A stretch of 64,000 nt of DNA, taken from the NCBI RefSeq assembly GCF_963666195.1, contig NZ_OY762653.1:1633501-1697500 (forward strand), given 5' to 3'. Position numbers and translations under genes: made by a program. Under the pieces are notes generated by a model that saw only the letters and a list, made by a program, of their open reading frames with translations, was not told the origin of the DNA and ran no database searches. The stretch's first letter is position 1; every line of letters begins with the position of its first letter. This document shows, piece by piece, positions 20,957-30,092 of this stretch. The stretch is from Trichococcus shcherbakoviae. GTDB taxonomy: Bacteria; Bacillota; Bacilli; Lactobacillales; Aerococcaceae.

Positions 20957-22612
20957 ATGAAAGACTTTCAAAAAAAAGTGATCTATCAGCTTTATCCAAA
21001 ATCATTCAAGGATTCCGATGGAAACGGCATCGGTGATCTCCAAGGGATCATCAGCAAAGTGCCATATTTGGCGGAACTGGGCATCGATATGATCTGGATG
21101 AATCCGATTTTCGTATCCCCGCAAATGGACAATGGATACGATATCACTGATTATTATGCCATCGATCCTGTTTTCGGCACGATGGCAGACTTTGAAGAAC
21201 TGATCCGGAAGCTGAAGCAGCATGGCATCGAAATCATGTTCGACATGGTGTTCAACCATACCTCGACCACGCACGAGTGGTTCCAGAAAGCATTGGCCGG
21301 TGACGAAGCGTACCAGGATTATTACATCATCCGCGATCCGAAAGAAGACGGCAGCCTGCCGACCAATTGGGGTTCGAAATTCGGCGGGGAGGCGTGGGCA
21401 CCTTTCGGAGACACCGGCAAGTACTATCTGCATCTCTTTGATGTCACGCAAGCGGATCTGAACTGGCGCAACCCGAAAGTGCGCGAGGAACTGCAGGAAG
21501 TCGTCAATTTCTGGCTGGAAAAGGGAATCAAAGGCTTCCGATTCGATGTATTGAACCTCATCGGCAAGGATGTCGCGTTGGTGGACAGCCAAGGAAGCAA
21601 TGAGAAGAGCCTCTATACGGATCGTCCGATCGTCCATGACTATATCCACGAGCTGAATCAGGCATCGTTCGGTACGCTGGAGGACATAATCACGGTCGGT
21701 GAGATGTCTTCGACCACTGTCGAAAACGGAATCCTTTATTCGAATCCGGACAGGAACGAATTGTCGATGATCTTCAGCTTCCACCATCTGAAGGTCGACT
21801 ACAAGGATGGTGAAAAATGGACGGATCACCCGTTCGATTTTCTTGAACTGAAGCGGATTCTGAATGAGTGGCAGGCAGGGATGTCGGATGGGAACGGCTG
21901 GAACGCATTGTTCTGGAACAATCATGATCAGCCGCGCGCCAACAGCCGATTCGGCGATCCGATCCGTTATCCTTTCGAAACAGCTTCTATGCTGGCGCAA
22001 ACGATCCATCTGCTGAGGGGCACGCCTTACATCTACCAGGGCGAGGAAATCGGCATGACGAATCCGGATTATGACGACATCAGCGTTTATCGGGATATCG
22101 AGTCGCACAATGCCTACCGCGATCTGAAACTTGCCGGGTTGACGCATCCGGAGGCCATGCGCATCATCAAACAAAAATCCCGCGACAACAGCCGGACGCC
22201 GATGCAATGGGACAGCAGCCCGCACGCCGGCTTTACGACAGGAGAACCTTGGCTGCAGGTGGCGGCCAATTATCCGGAAGTGAATGTCGAAAAAGAACTC
22301 GCTGAGGGCAAAATTTTCCGTTACTACCAGGAGTTGATCCGTATCCGTAAAGAGCATCCGGTCATTGTGGACGGTTCCTACGAGGGTATCCTGTTGGATG
22401 ACCCCGAAGTGTTCGCCTATATCCGGGAGAACGGGGAGGAAAAAGTGCTTGTCCTGAACCATTTTTATGCCGGCGAGTACACGATCAGCGTACCGGAAGA
22501 ATGGGCAAATAAGGCCAGCAGTTTCCTGGCCGGCAACTACGGGGAGAGACAGCTTGCGTCGTCCTTCACGCTGAAGCCGTACGAAACCATCGCTTTCAGG
22601 ATAATAAAATAA
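20957..22612 (+). CDS. treC: Trehalose-6-phosphate hydrolase
   Basis: TreC (TreA in Bacillus) splits trehalose-6-phosphate into glucose and glucose-6-phosphate in the cytoplasm. The 551-residue GH13 enzyme shows DMVFNHTS, nucleophile Asp197 in GFRFDVLN, acid/base Glu249 in VGEMSS, and Asp324 in NNHDQPR. It starts YQLYPKSFKDSDGNGIGDL after the first residues, as in this family. ATG 20957 has GGAGG upstream. It is the second gene of treP-treC, 79 bp after treP. Confidence 0.95.
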   Translation: MKDFQKKVIYQLYPKSFKDSDGNGIGDLQGIISKVPYLAELGIDMIWMNPIFVSPQMDNGYDITDYYAIDPVFGTMADFEELIRKLKQHGIEIMFDMVFNHTSTTHEWFQKALAGDEAYQDYYIIRDPKEDGSLPTNWGSKFGGEAWAPFGDTGKYYLHLFDVTQADLNWRNPKVREELQEVVNFWLEKGIKGFRFDVLNLIGKDVALVDSQGSNEKSLYTDRPIVHDYIHELNQASFGTLEDIITVGEMSSTTVENGILYSNPDRNELSMIFSFHHLKVDYKDGEKWTDHPFDFLELKRILNEWQAGMSDGNGWNALFWNNHDQPRANSRFGDPIRYPFETASMLAQTIHLLRGTPYIYQGEEIGMTNPDYDDISVYRDIESHNAYRDLKLAGLTHPEAMRIIKQKSRDNSRTPMQWDSSPHAGFTTGEPWLQVAANYPEVNVEKELAEGKIFRYYQELIRIRKEHPVIVDGSYEGILLDDPEVFAYIRENGEEKVLVLNHFYAGEYTISVPEEWANKASSFLAGNYGERQLASSFTLKPYETIAFRIIK

Positions 22613-22633
22613 ACAGCAAGTTACGTGATGACG

Positions 22634-22678
22634 AAACAAATGCACGTTGCCCCAAAAAGGGACAGCGTGCATTTGTTT
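22634..22678. terminator. Bidirectional terminator between treC and the DUF438 gene
   Basis: AAACAAATGCACG and its exact complement form a 13-bp outer stem with T-rich ends on both strands, between two convergent genes. Confidence 0.85.
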
Positions 22679-22708
22679 ATTTTTGGTAGACATTTCCGGA
22701 ACGGCGGT

Positions 22709-24217
22709 TTAGGACAGTGTCCGCTTTTCGCCGTCAAGATCGATGATCGGTTGGATGTCCTGGACATATTCAAGGGTTCCCATATAGCTGCCGTCGTCAT
22801 CCCTGACGGCGCGGTAGGTGACCATGATGAATTTGCCCATCGCGCGGAACCACATCGATTCGCTTTCTTTCGCGCCCGATTTCAGGTCGGCGAGCAGTTT
22901 CGTGACGATCGGCAGGCTCTTCGGCGGATGACAGTTCATGACGTCGCGGCCGATTGCGCTGCTGGTGCGCTTGAAGAATTTTTCTTCGCCGTTGTCATTG
23001 TAGTAGCGCACGATGTTGTCGGCATCCACAAAAGTCAATTCCAAAGGGATGTTGTTCAGCATCTTTTCCAATTGATGCGGCGTCAGGTGCCCGGTTTGGA
23101 AATTAATGTAAGGATTCGCTTCAGTCGTCAGTGTTTCATGTGAAACATCCTCGGGAATGGAACGATCCGGCACCCATTTTGCTTCCGGTTTGACGATGCA
23201 GTAGCCGATCTCTTCGGACTCCTTGGCTATCTGCAGCCAGTGGTCCTCATTGAAGATGTCGATGATCATCGGCAGGAGGATGTCTTCTTCCTTCGTAATC
23301 ATCTCCGTCATTTCGTATTTCAGGTCGGAGAATGCTTTGGGAATCGCGGCAAAGTCCTCGTTTTGCAGAAGGGTTTTGAAGTCCTTATACATGGCGCGGA
23401 TATCGTCATCGACACCCCACATGACTTTTGGCGGGGCTGTGATGCCTTTGTTCTCCATAATCGGGAAAATGGCGTATTCTTTGCGGGCATAATGCTTGTC
23501 GAATTCGCCGAGCAGCGCCAATTGTTTCTGGATGCCTGCCTTCAGGGTCGGTTCCTGCGTTTCAAGGTAGACGGCCAGTAATTTGCTGACCTTTTCCAGC
23601 GTGTTTTCGATGGCCAAATTTTCGAGTTTCATAACTTGGATCGGATGCCCGGCATGCTGCTGTTCCGCTGAAGTGGTGTAGACCGCTTCGATGGATCCGC
23701 CGAAGAGCGATGCATGCACGTTGCAGAGGCGTTGGATGTCTTCGGCATCTATCCCTTTGCCCATCAAGCCTTGCTCCATGACGGAAATCTCATAGGCGCT
23801 GACGCCCGTGAAATGCTTCTTGAAGTCGGCTTGCACCGCATCCCAATCCTCTCCTTTATGCAAGCGCAGGATGAGGCTCTGCAGGATGTCCTGGCGCTCC
23901 TGGAATTCCGCTGAACCCATACGGGCAATTCCGCCGGTTGGAGCGGCGGGCTCTGCCGGTTCGCTTGGAGTAACTGCTGCCGGTGACGGCGCCAATTCCT
24001 TCACGCTGAAGCCGTTTTTTGCGAGCGTTTCGACGAATGCCTCCTCCGGCACGTCGTTGCGTTTGAGAGCCTTCCCGATGGTCATGATTCGGCCGGCGGT
24101 ATTCAGCATCTTGTCGCTGCGCAATGGTTCGAAGCCCAGACTGATGATGATTTCCCTGATTTCAGGGTATTGCTTCACCAGGTTGTAGACTGTATCGTTC
24201 AAACTGATTTCTTTCAT
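22709..24217 (-). CDS. DUF438 protein with hemerythrin-like and PAS domains
   Basis: This 502-residue cytoplasmic protein has four parts. They are an N-terminal DUF1858 domain (1-75), a Pro/Ala/Glu-rich linker (about 76-96), DUF438 (about 97-180) followed by a His- and Glu-rich hemerythrin-like helical domain (about 185-325, with EFDKHYARKEYAIFP and KEEDILLP), and a C-terminal PAS domain (about 375-495, FVDADNIVRYYND). Family members are suspected to sense or handle iron, oxygen or NO-type signals, but no reaction is established. It is a single gene with GAGGTGG before ATG 24217, and a parS-like sequence lies inside it. Confidence 0.9.
   Translation of the reverse strand: MKEISLNDTVYNLVKQYPEIREIIISLGFEPLRSDKMLNTAGRIMTIGKALKRNDVPEEAFVETLAKNGFSVKELAPSPAAVTPSEPAEPAAPTGGIARMGSAEFQERQDILQSLILRLHKGEDWDAVQADFKKHFTGVSAYEISVMEQGLMGKGIDAEDIQRLCNVHASLFGGSIEAVYTTSAEQQHAGHPIQVMKLENLAIENTLEKVSKLLAVYLETQEPTLKAGIQKQLALLGEFDKHYARKEYAIFPIMENKGITAPPKVMWGVDDDIRAMYKDFKTLLQNEDFAAIPKAFSDLKYEMTEMITKEEDILLPMIIDIFNEDHWLQIAKESEEIGYCIVKPEAKWVPDRSIPEDVSHETLTTEANPYINFQTGHLTPHQLEKMLNNIPLELTFVDADNIVRYYNDNGEEKFFKRTSSAIGRDVMNCHPPKSLPIVTKLLADLKSGAKESESMWFRAMGKFIMVTYRAVRDDDGSYMGTLEYVQDIQPIIDLDGEKRTLS
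23132..23147. promoter_or_regulatory. parS-like site inside the DUF438 gene
   Basis: TGTTTCATGTGAAACA differs from the perfect parS TGTTTCACGTGAAACA by one base in the core. The core base matters for ParB binding, so this is a weak candidate, about 8 kb to the right of oriC. Confidence 0.45.
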
Positions 24218-24398
24218 AAGTTTTCCACCTCTATTTTAAATTGTGAAATGTTTCTTTTAGTTTCGTGCTGGCTTAATTATACTTGAAAGGAGTTGCTTAG
24301 TGCCACAGCATTCGTGCGTTGCAGCGATAGTTAGGGCAATGCCTTAGAAAGCGGTTGTGATATAATGAAGACAACTAAGGCAGAAGGTGGGAAAAAAC

Positions 24399-25529
24399 AT
24401 GAGAAAGAAAGTTTCGAATCTGATGATAGCGTTGTTGGTACCCCTATTAGCTTCTTGCAGCCTCTTTGGAGGATCCGATGCCTCATCCGATTCTTCGGCT
24501 GTCAGCAGTGTGTCCTCTTCCGTATCCAGTTCTTCAGACAGCGGATCGGCTTCCTCATCCTCTTCGGAACCTGCAGATGCAACGACAATCGAGGCTTATT
24601 ATCCATTCAGCGCATCCGTATTCACAAAATATTTGGGTGAAGGGAACGAGTACGCTTCCTTCACGGTCTATCCGCAATACATCGAAGGCAACCGGATGCA
24701 GATTACTTCCAACAACGGCGGCACTCAGATCGTGACGGTATTGGAACTGGCTGACGGGGAACTCAGAGAAGTATTCACGCGTCCGGAAACCTACTTCAGG
24801 GAAAACATGCTTGAAAAAACAGCAAGCGGTGATGCGGCAAACCAGTTGGATATTCTGTTGAAGGAGCCTTTGGAAGTCGGCAACAGTTGGATGAATGCGA
24901 GCGGAGTCCCTTCCGAAATCACGAATCTGACTGCACAGATCGAAACACCGATGGGCAATTTTGAAGCGCTTGAAGTGACGACGACTTATGAAGCTTCCAC
25001 TACCAAGGATTACTACGTAAAGGACATGGGCTTGGTGAAACGGGTGACGGATCTTGGGGATGACATGGTTGTCTCTTCCAGTCTGGAAGCACGCAACGAG
25101 AACGTTCCGGAAACGCAACAGTTGCGCGTCTTTTATCCGGACAGCGAACTGATGGGATTGGATGCAACAAGTATTGCCTTATCCTATGCAACCAATGACG
25201 TTACCCGCACCATTTTGGCGGAGGCGCTGAAGAACGTGCCGGATGCGCCAGGGGGAAGTCTGATCGGACCGAATGTCTCCATCAACAGCTTGTCCTTGAG
25301 TGACGATGGGCGTGTCTATGTGGACTTCTCGCAGGAATTCGTTTCTGAGATGAATGCCGGGACATCGGCGGAATCACTGATTTTGCAAGGTGTCGTCAAT
25401 ACAATCGGGGAATATTACGGCGTGCAGGAAGTCTACCTTACTGTGGCGGGAAACCCATATGAATCAGGACATATATTGATGGCCGAGGGTGCCTATTTCA
25501 CCGTTGATTATACGAATGTCAACGAGTGA
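24399..25529 (+). CDS. GerMN-domain lipoprotein
   Basis: The protein (376 residues) has a lipoprotein signal peptide with lipobox LLASC, a Ser-rich low-complexity spacer (about residues 25-60), a middle domain of unknown type, and a C-terminal GerMN domain (about 245-375). GerMN is named from the Bacillus germination/sporulation protein GerM. In non-sporulating Lactobacillales such lipoproteins are surface proteins of unknown function. I chose ATG 24399 because AAGGTGG lies 8 bases upstream; GTG 24387 is in frame but lies in the ribosome binding site. It stands alone with its own terminator. Confidence 0.85.
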   Translation: MRKKVSNLMIALLVPLLASCSLFGGSDASSDSSAVSSVSSSVSSSSDSGSASSSSSEPADATTIEAYYPFSASVFTKYLGEGNEYASFTVYPQYIEGNRMQITSNNGGTQIVTVLELADGELREVFTRPETYFRENMLEKTASGDAANQLDILLKEPLEVGNSWMNASGVPSEITNLTAQIETPMGNFEALEVTTTYEASTTKDYYVKDMGLVKRVTDLGDDMVVSSSLEARNENVPETQQLRVFYPDSELMGLDATSIALSYATNDVTRTILAEALKNVPDAPGGSLIGPNVSINSLSLSDDGRVYVDFSQEFVSEMNAGTSAESLILQGVVNTIGEYYGVQEVYLTVAGNPYESGHILMAEGAYFTVDYTNVNE

Positions 25530-25546
25530 CCAGCCCTTACATAAGC

Positions 25547-25583
25547 AAAAAAAGATGAAGCCGGCTTGGCTTCATCTTTTTTA
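25547..25583 (+). terminator. Terminator after the GerMN gene
   Basis: AAGATGAAGCC and GGCTTCATCTT form a perfect 11-bp stem with a 5-base loop, followed by T. Confidence 0.9.
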
Positions 25584-25688
25584 CTATTTGTAGCATGTTA
25601 TTAATTGAAAAGTGCATCACCATAGGTGTTGTACAGGTTTGCAAAATGTTTCATGCATCTAAAATGATGGCTAGCGGTCCAAGCCTGC

Positions 25689-25887
25689 CTCTCGGAAATT
25701 AGATAAAGGAACCTCTTGTCTCTACGAGCCAAGACATACTGTTCGTCTAACCTGCTGACGCAGGAAGTCTCTCAGCAATTGCGCTCTGCGATGCTCATTT
25801 GCATGGGACTCTTAGGGGGTCATCCCCTTAGAGTCCCAGTATAAGGTGACCGTAGGGAACGTTGCGAGGCCAGATTTCCTAAATTTC
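25689..25887. repeat. Multi-hairpin element of unknown type between convergent genes
   Basis: This gap (the gene-free stretch is 25530-25889) holds at least four stacked hairpins. CTTG/CAAG surrounds CTC-TAC-GAG near 25717; CCTGC-TGAC-GCAGG lies at 25751-25764; an imperfect AGCA...TGCT hairpin lies near 25774; and a 14-bp stem with one mismatch lies at 25805-25837 (GGGACTCTTAGGGG with its complement). The ends look like imperfect inverted repeats (GGAAATTAGAT at the left, and GAAATTTAGGAAATCT read on the other strand at the right). It resembles a short non-autonomous mobile element or a structured RNA; I do not recognise it. Confidence 0.5.
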
Positions 25888-25889
25888 TT

Positions 25890-26606
25890 TTATAGGCTGT
25901 GTTTTCTGCGGGCGAATTCGACGAAACGGAAACGATCCAGACGATGGCGCGACTCGGTATATTGGAACAGACGGGTGTCTTCCAGATAGACTTCACTCTT
26001 GACGACGACGACGTGTGTGTCATCCTTCAGATCCATCAGCTTGTGATCTTCCCGTGTAGCTGCCTCTACGACGAATTCCTTTTTGGCATAAGCGATATTC
26101 AGGCCCAATTCATTCTCCAAGTACGCGTAGATGGAATTTTCGGCAGCTTCGGAAGGGATTTGCTCGATGATGTCATGGAAGAGGTAGTCTTTATCCATGA
26201 TGACGACTTCCCCGGCAATCTTGCGCAGCCGGATAAGGGAAATCACTTCTCGGTCGGGATCGACTTTCAGATCTTCGGCAAGGAATTCCGGAATGGTCTC
26301 GAGCTTATTCTTGATGACGATCGTTTCATTCGGGATTTGTTGGGAATCCTGCAGCTCTTTGAAGCTGGTCAGTCCGGAAACAGGGAAATTGAACCGTCTG
26401 ATGTCCAGCACGATGGAACCTTTGCCCTGCTTCTTCTGAATGTAGCCACCTTCCAGCAAAAGCGCCAAAGCCTTTCTGATCGTTTCCCGTGAAACCTTGT
26501 AATGGTCCGATAGCGTCTTTTCGCTCGGCAACAAAGATCCGGTTTCGAATTCCGCATGCTCAATTTTTTTTCTCAAATCCATATAGATATCGAAGAATTT
26601 ATTCAT
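25890..26606 (-). CDS. treR: Trehalose operon repressor TreR
   Basis: TreR is a GntR/HutC-family repressor released by trehalose-6-phosphate. The 238 residues show an N-terminal winged helix (LLPSEKTLSDHYKVSRETIR) and a UTRA ligand-binding domain ending in YTESRHRLDRFRFVEFARR, which is characteristic of TreR. I chose ATG 26606; ATG 26612 is also possible because AGGAGG lies just upstream. The gene is 3.3 kb from treC on the opposite strand, while its likely operators flank the treP promoter. Confidence 0.93.
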   Translation of the reverse strand: MNKFFDIYMDLRKKIEHAEFETGSLLPSEKTLSDHYKVSRETIRKALALLLEGGYIQKKQGKGSIVLDIRRFNFPVSGLTSFKELQDSQQIPNETIVIKNKLETIPEFLAEDLKVDPDREVISLIRLRKIAGEVVIMDKDYLFHDIIEQIPSEAAENSIYAYLENELGLNIAYAKKEFVVEAATREDHKLMDLKDDTHVVVVKSEVYLEDTRLFQYTESRHRLDRFRFVEFARRKHSL

Positions 26607-26885
26607 AATCATCGTTCCTCCTGTGAGCAGATGGGTTTGTTGGAAATTAAATAAGTAAGTTGAAAAAATCATGTTTAATAATATTATTCCATTTTATTCT
26701 ATAGGATAAGAACAGAAATAAAAAGAAAATCAGTATATTTTTATTTTGGAAGGGTTTGCACATCGTAATTTTATCATATTATTGCCATTTATGGTGAAAA
26801 AGAGTTGATTTTTGAATAAAAAAGCAGGCGTTTTTTTGATGCGAAATGCAGGCGTCGGTTCTCCGGATTTGAATCAAAACAGATT

Positions 26886-26952
26886 ATTTCCGAACGAAAA
26901 CACCAATTGTTACCAAAAACGTTTGGAATAATGAGAGATGATGTGCTATATT
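26886..26952 (+). promoter_or_regulatory. purE promoter with paired PurR boxes
   Basis: ATTTCCGAACGAA (26887-26899) fits the PurBox AWWWCCGAACWWT closely. An inverted second box is centred on GTTTGG (26921-26926), 25 bp from the first core. A promoter TTGGAA (26923-26928) and TATATT (26947-26952) with an 18-bp spacer overlaps the second box. The layout matches Bacillus-type PurR repression relieved by PRPP. The rest of the 379-bp gap is AT-rich, with two direct copies of GCAGGCGT. Confidence 0.75.
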
Positions 26953-26985
26953 AAAAATGAAAAATTGATAATGGGGGAAAAATGG

Positions 26986-27474
26986 ATGAATACGATTGTT
27001 TCTGTCGTAATGGGTAGTACTTCTGACTGGGAAACTATGAAAGAAGCTTGCTTGATACTGGATGAATTCGGAATCGCTTATGAAAAGAAGGTCGTTTCGG
27101 CTCACCGGACACCGGATCTGATGTTCACCTTTGCTGAACAAGCACGGGCTGCGGGAACGAAAGTCATCATTGCCGGCGCAGGCGGCGCAGCGCACCTTCC
27201 GGGTATGATCGCTGCGAAAACGACGCTTCCGGTCATCGGTGTTCCAGTCCAATCGCGCGCATTGAGCGGCATGGATTCTTTGTTGTCCATCGTCCAGATG
27301 CCCGGCGGTGTTCCGGTTGCGACGGTAGCCATCGGCAAAGCAGGGGCAATCAATGCCGGTCTGCTTGCGGTGCAAATCCTTTCGATCGAAAATCAAGATT
27401 TGGCCGATCAATTGGAAAAGAGACGCGAAGATTTAAAACAAAAAGTATTGGAAAGCAGTGAAGACCTTGTATAA
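26986..27474 (+). CDS. purE: N5-carboxyaminoimidazole ribonucleotide mutase
   Basis: PurE converts N5-CAIR to CAIR in purine synthesis. The 162-residue protein has [12 protein letters not shown] at the N-terminus, SAHRTPD, and the GGAAHLPGM loop of class I PurE. I chose ATG 26986 because GGGGG lies 8 bases upstream; in-frame ATGs further upstream lack a better site. Its 3' end overlaps purK by 17 bases. Confidence 0.96.
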   Translation: MNTIVSVVMGSTSDWETMKEACLILDEFGIAYEKKVVSAHRTPDLMFTFAEQARAAGTKVIIAGAGGAAHLPGMIAAKTTLPVIGVPVQSRALSGMDSLLSIVQMPGGVPVATVAIGKAGAINAGLLAVQILSIENQDLADQLEKRREDLKQKVLESSEDLV

Positions 27475-28600
27475 AGTACTGAAACCAAATGACGTAATCG
27501 GCATCATCGGCGGGGGACAATTGGGGCGCATGCTGGCACAGTCCGCAAAGCGGATGGGATTCACCGTCGGGATTTTGGATCCGGGCGAAAATTGCCCGGC
27601 AGCCCAAGTAGCGGATTGGCACATCCAGGCGGCATACGCTGACGCGTTGGCTTTGCGTGAATTGGCCGAAAAATCCGATGTCGTGACATTCGAATTTGAG
27701 AACATCGATGCGGCAGCGCTGCAGGAAGTGGAAACACTGTCCAGCATTCCGCAAGGCAGCGGAATTTTGACGATTACGCAAGACCGCATAAAGGAGAAGG
27801 AATTCCTTCAATCCGCCGGGGTATCGATTGCGCAATTCGCAGTAGTTGAAAATGCGGAACAACTGGATGCGGCCATCGCCAAAATCGGCTATCCGAGTGT
27901 TTTAAAAACGACCCGTTTCGGGTATGATGGTAAGGGGCAGGTTGTCCTGAAATCGGAAGCGGATAAAGAAGAAGCCATGAAGCTGGCGGCGGACAGCATC
28001 TGCGTTTTGGAGGCTTGGGTTCCTTTCACCAAAGAGCTTTCGGTCATGATCGTACGCAACCAAAAAGGCGAAGCTACAGTATTCCCGGTTTCCGAAAATA
28101 TCCACATCAATAATATTCTGCACGAATCGATCGTGCCGGCCCGCGTCACAGCTGCGGTAGCCGAAAAAGCAAACAAAGCGGCCCACCAGATTGCCGATGC
28201 GCTTCAATTGGTGGGTACGCTTGGCATCGAAATGTTCCTGGCAGCGGATGACACGATCTTCATCAATGAGTTGGCGCCGCGTCCGCATAATTCGGGCCAT
28301 TACACAATCGAAGCAATGAACGTTTCCCAATTTGATGCCCATATCCAAGCAGTCGCCGGATTGCCGATGCCGACAGCGCGGCAATTGTCGCCTGCCATCA
28401 TGGTCAATATCCTGGGACAGCATATGGAAGGGACAATCGCGCTGCGGGAAGAAAAAGCGGATTGGTTTTTCCATTACTACGGTAAAGCGGAATCACGCAC
28501 AGACAGAAAAATGGGACATATCACCATTTTGACGGATGATCAAGAAGCAACCTTAACAGAAATAGACAATACCCAAATCTGGAACGGAGGAACAATTTAA
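27458..28600 (+). CDS. purK: N5-carboxyaminoimidazole ribonucleotide synthase
   Basis: PurK uses ATP and bicarbonate to carboxylate AIR, making the substrate of PurE. The 380-residue ATP-grasp enzyme has [32 protein letters not shown] and the [10 protein letters not shown] segment. It begins at GTG 27458, inside the end of purE, with a GGAAAG ribosome binding site, so the two are probably coupled. Confidence 0.96.
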   Translation: MKTLYKVLKPNDVIGIIGGGQLGRMLAQSAKRMGFTVGILDPGENCPAAQVADWHIQAAYADALALRELAEKSDVVTFEFENIDAAALQEVETLSSIPQGSGILTITQDRIKEKEFLQSAGVSIAQFAVVENAEQLDAAIAKIGYPSVLKTTRFGYDGKGQVVLKSEADKEEAMKLAADSICVLEAWVPFTKELSVMIVRNQKGEATVFPVSENIHINNILHESIVPARVTAAVAEKANKAAHQIADALQLVGTLGIEMFLAADDTIFINELAPRPHNSGHYTIEAMNVSQFDAHIQAVAGLPMPTARQLSPAIMVNILGQHMEGTIALREEKADWFFHYYGKAESRTDRKMGHITILTDDQEATLTEIDNTQIWNGGTI

Positions 28601-28601
28601 A

Positions 28602-29900
28602 ATGATTACACGTTATACACGCCCTGAGATGGCTGAAGTTTGGTCCGAATACAATCGTTACAAATGCTGGTTGGAGGTAGAAATCCTGGCTGATGAAGCT
28701 TGGGCTGCCCTAGGCGAAATTCCTGCGGAAGACGTTGCTAAAATCCGCGCGAATGCGACATTTGACATCGATCGTATCCTTGAAATCGAAAAAGAGACCA
28801 GACATGACGTAGTGGCGTTCACACGCGCCGTTTCCGAATCTTTGGGAGAAGAAAGAAAATGGGTCCACTATGGCCTTACGAGTACCGATGTGGTCGATAC
28901 TGCCTACGGTTACCAATTGAAACAAGCCAATGATATCCTGCGCAAGGATCTGCAGAACATGCTGGAAATCATCGGCGAAAAAGCGAAAGAACACAAAAAG
29001 ACTGTCTGCATGGGCCGTACGCATGGTGTACATGCGGAACCTACGACATTCGGACTGAAACTGGCTACTATGTATTCGGAAATGAAACGCAACATCGAGC
29101 GTTTTGAACATGCGGCTAAAGGCGTTGAAGCCGGAAAAATCAGCGGGGCTGTTGGTACTTTCGCAAACATCCCGCCATTCGTCGAGGAGTACGTCTGCGA
29201 AAAATTAGGCACAAGACCGCAAGAAATTTCGACACAGGTTCTGCCGCGTGATCTGCATGCCGAATATATGGCAACGATCGCTTTGATTGCGACAAGCATC
29301 GAGCGCTTCGCTACAGAAATCCGTGGATTGCAGAAATCGGAAACCCGTGAAGTGGAAGAATTCTTCGCGAAGGGCCAAAAAGGTTCTTCGGCTATGCCGC
29401 ACAAACGCAATCCGATCGGTTCCGAAAATATGGTAGGCCTTGCCCGCGTCATCCGCGGATACATGGTCACTGCTTACGAGAATGTGGGCTTATGGCATGA
29501 ACGCGATATTTCCCACTCTTCAGCGGAACGGATCATCCTTCCGGACGCAACGACATTGTTGAACTACCAATTGAACCGTTTTGCGAACATCATCAAGAAC
29601 TTGACCGTGTTCCCTGAGAATATGCTCCGCAACATGAATGCAACTTTCGGCTTGATCTATAGCCAACGCGTTCTGTTGAAATTGATCGACAAAGGCATGA
29701 GCCGTGAAGAAGCTTATGACTTGGTACAGCCGAAGACTGCCCTTTCATGGGATAATCAGACCGATTTCCGTCCACTGGTGGAAGCGGATGAAGCCATTAT
29801 GGCAAAATTAACGAAAGAAGACATCGCTGATGCCTTCAACTATAACTATCACTTGAGTCACGTCGACGAAGTATTCGAAAGACTCGGATTAGGCGACTGA
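28602..29900 (+). CDS. purB: Adenylosuccinate lyase
   Basis: PurB acts twice in purine synthesis, cleaving SAICAR and adenylosuccinate to release fumarate. The 432-residue protein has the fumarase/aspartase-family signature [14 protein letters not shown] (active-site loop), HYGLTSTDV and [19 protein letters not shown] lies before ATG 28602, 1 bp after purK. A terminator follows, so purEKB is its own transcription unit. Confidence 0.97.
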   Translation: MITRYTRPEMAEVWSEYNRYKCWLEVEILADEAWAALGEIPAEDVAKIRANATFDIDRILEIEKETRHDVVAFTRAVSESLGEERKWVHYGLTSTDVVDTAYGYQLKQANDILRKDLQNMLEIIGEKAKEHKKTVCMGRTHGVHAEPTTFGLKLATMYSEMKRNIERFEHAAKGVEAGKISGAVGTFANIPPFVEEYVCEKLGTRPQEISTQVLPRDLHAEYMATIALIATSIERFATEIRGLQKSETREVEEFFAKGQKGSSAMPHKRNPIGSENMVGLARVIRGYMVTAYENVGLWHERDISHSSAERIILPDATTLLNYQLNRFANIIKNLTVFPENMLRNMNATFGLIYSQRVLLKLIDKGMSREEAYDLVQPKTALSWDNQTDFRPLVEADEAIMAKLTKEDIADAFNYNYHLSHVDEVFERLGLGD

Positions 29901-29901
29901 T

Positions 29902-29936
29902 GGAAAGGCTGGGACTACGGTTCCGGCCTTTTTCTG
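29902..29936 (+). terminator. Terminator after purB
   Basis: AAAGGC and GCCTTTTT with an inner GG/CC stem lie directly behind the purB stop and separate purEKB from purC onward. Confidence 0.75.
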
Positions 29937-30002
29937 TACACCGGATGCCTTGAAAACAGTGAAGAAAAACCGGAATTTATTTCAATTTTCATGAAAATTC
30001 CA

Positions 30003-30075
30003 TTGACAAGCGGGTGGCAGATGATACAATATAAACGAATGAATCAGGTAGTTATACAAATTAATGTTCGGATTT
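30003..30075 (+). promoter_or_regulatory. purC promoter and perfect PurBox
   Basis: TTGACA (30003-30008) and TACAAT (30025-30030) with a 16-bp spacer form a promoter. AATGTTCGGATTT (30063-30075) is a perfect reverse-orientation PurBox (AWWGTTCGGWWWT) just inside the transcribed leader, where PurR would repress the long purC-D operon. Confidence 0.8.
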
Positions 30076-30092
30076 AGAAAGGGACGGGAACG

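Noticed and set aside
21002..22693. 563-codon frame antisense to treC
   Set aside because: It is the mirror of treC codon bias. treC has all GH13 motifs and a good start, while the antisense product has no recognisable domain.
26823..26856. Pair of GCAGGCGT direct repeats as a terminator or operator before purE
   Set aside because: They are direct, not inverted, and do not form a stable stem with the T-run; no known regulator matches.
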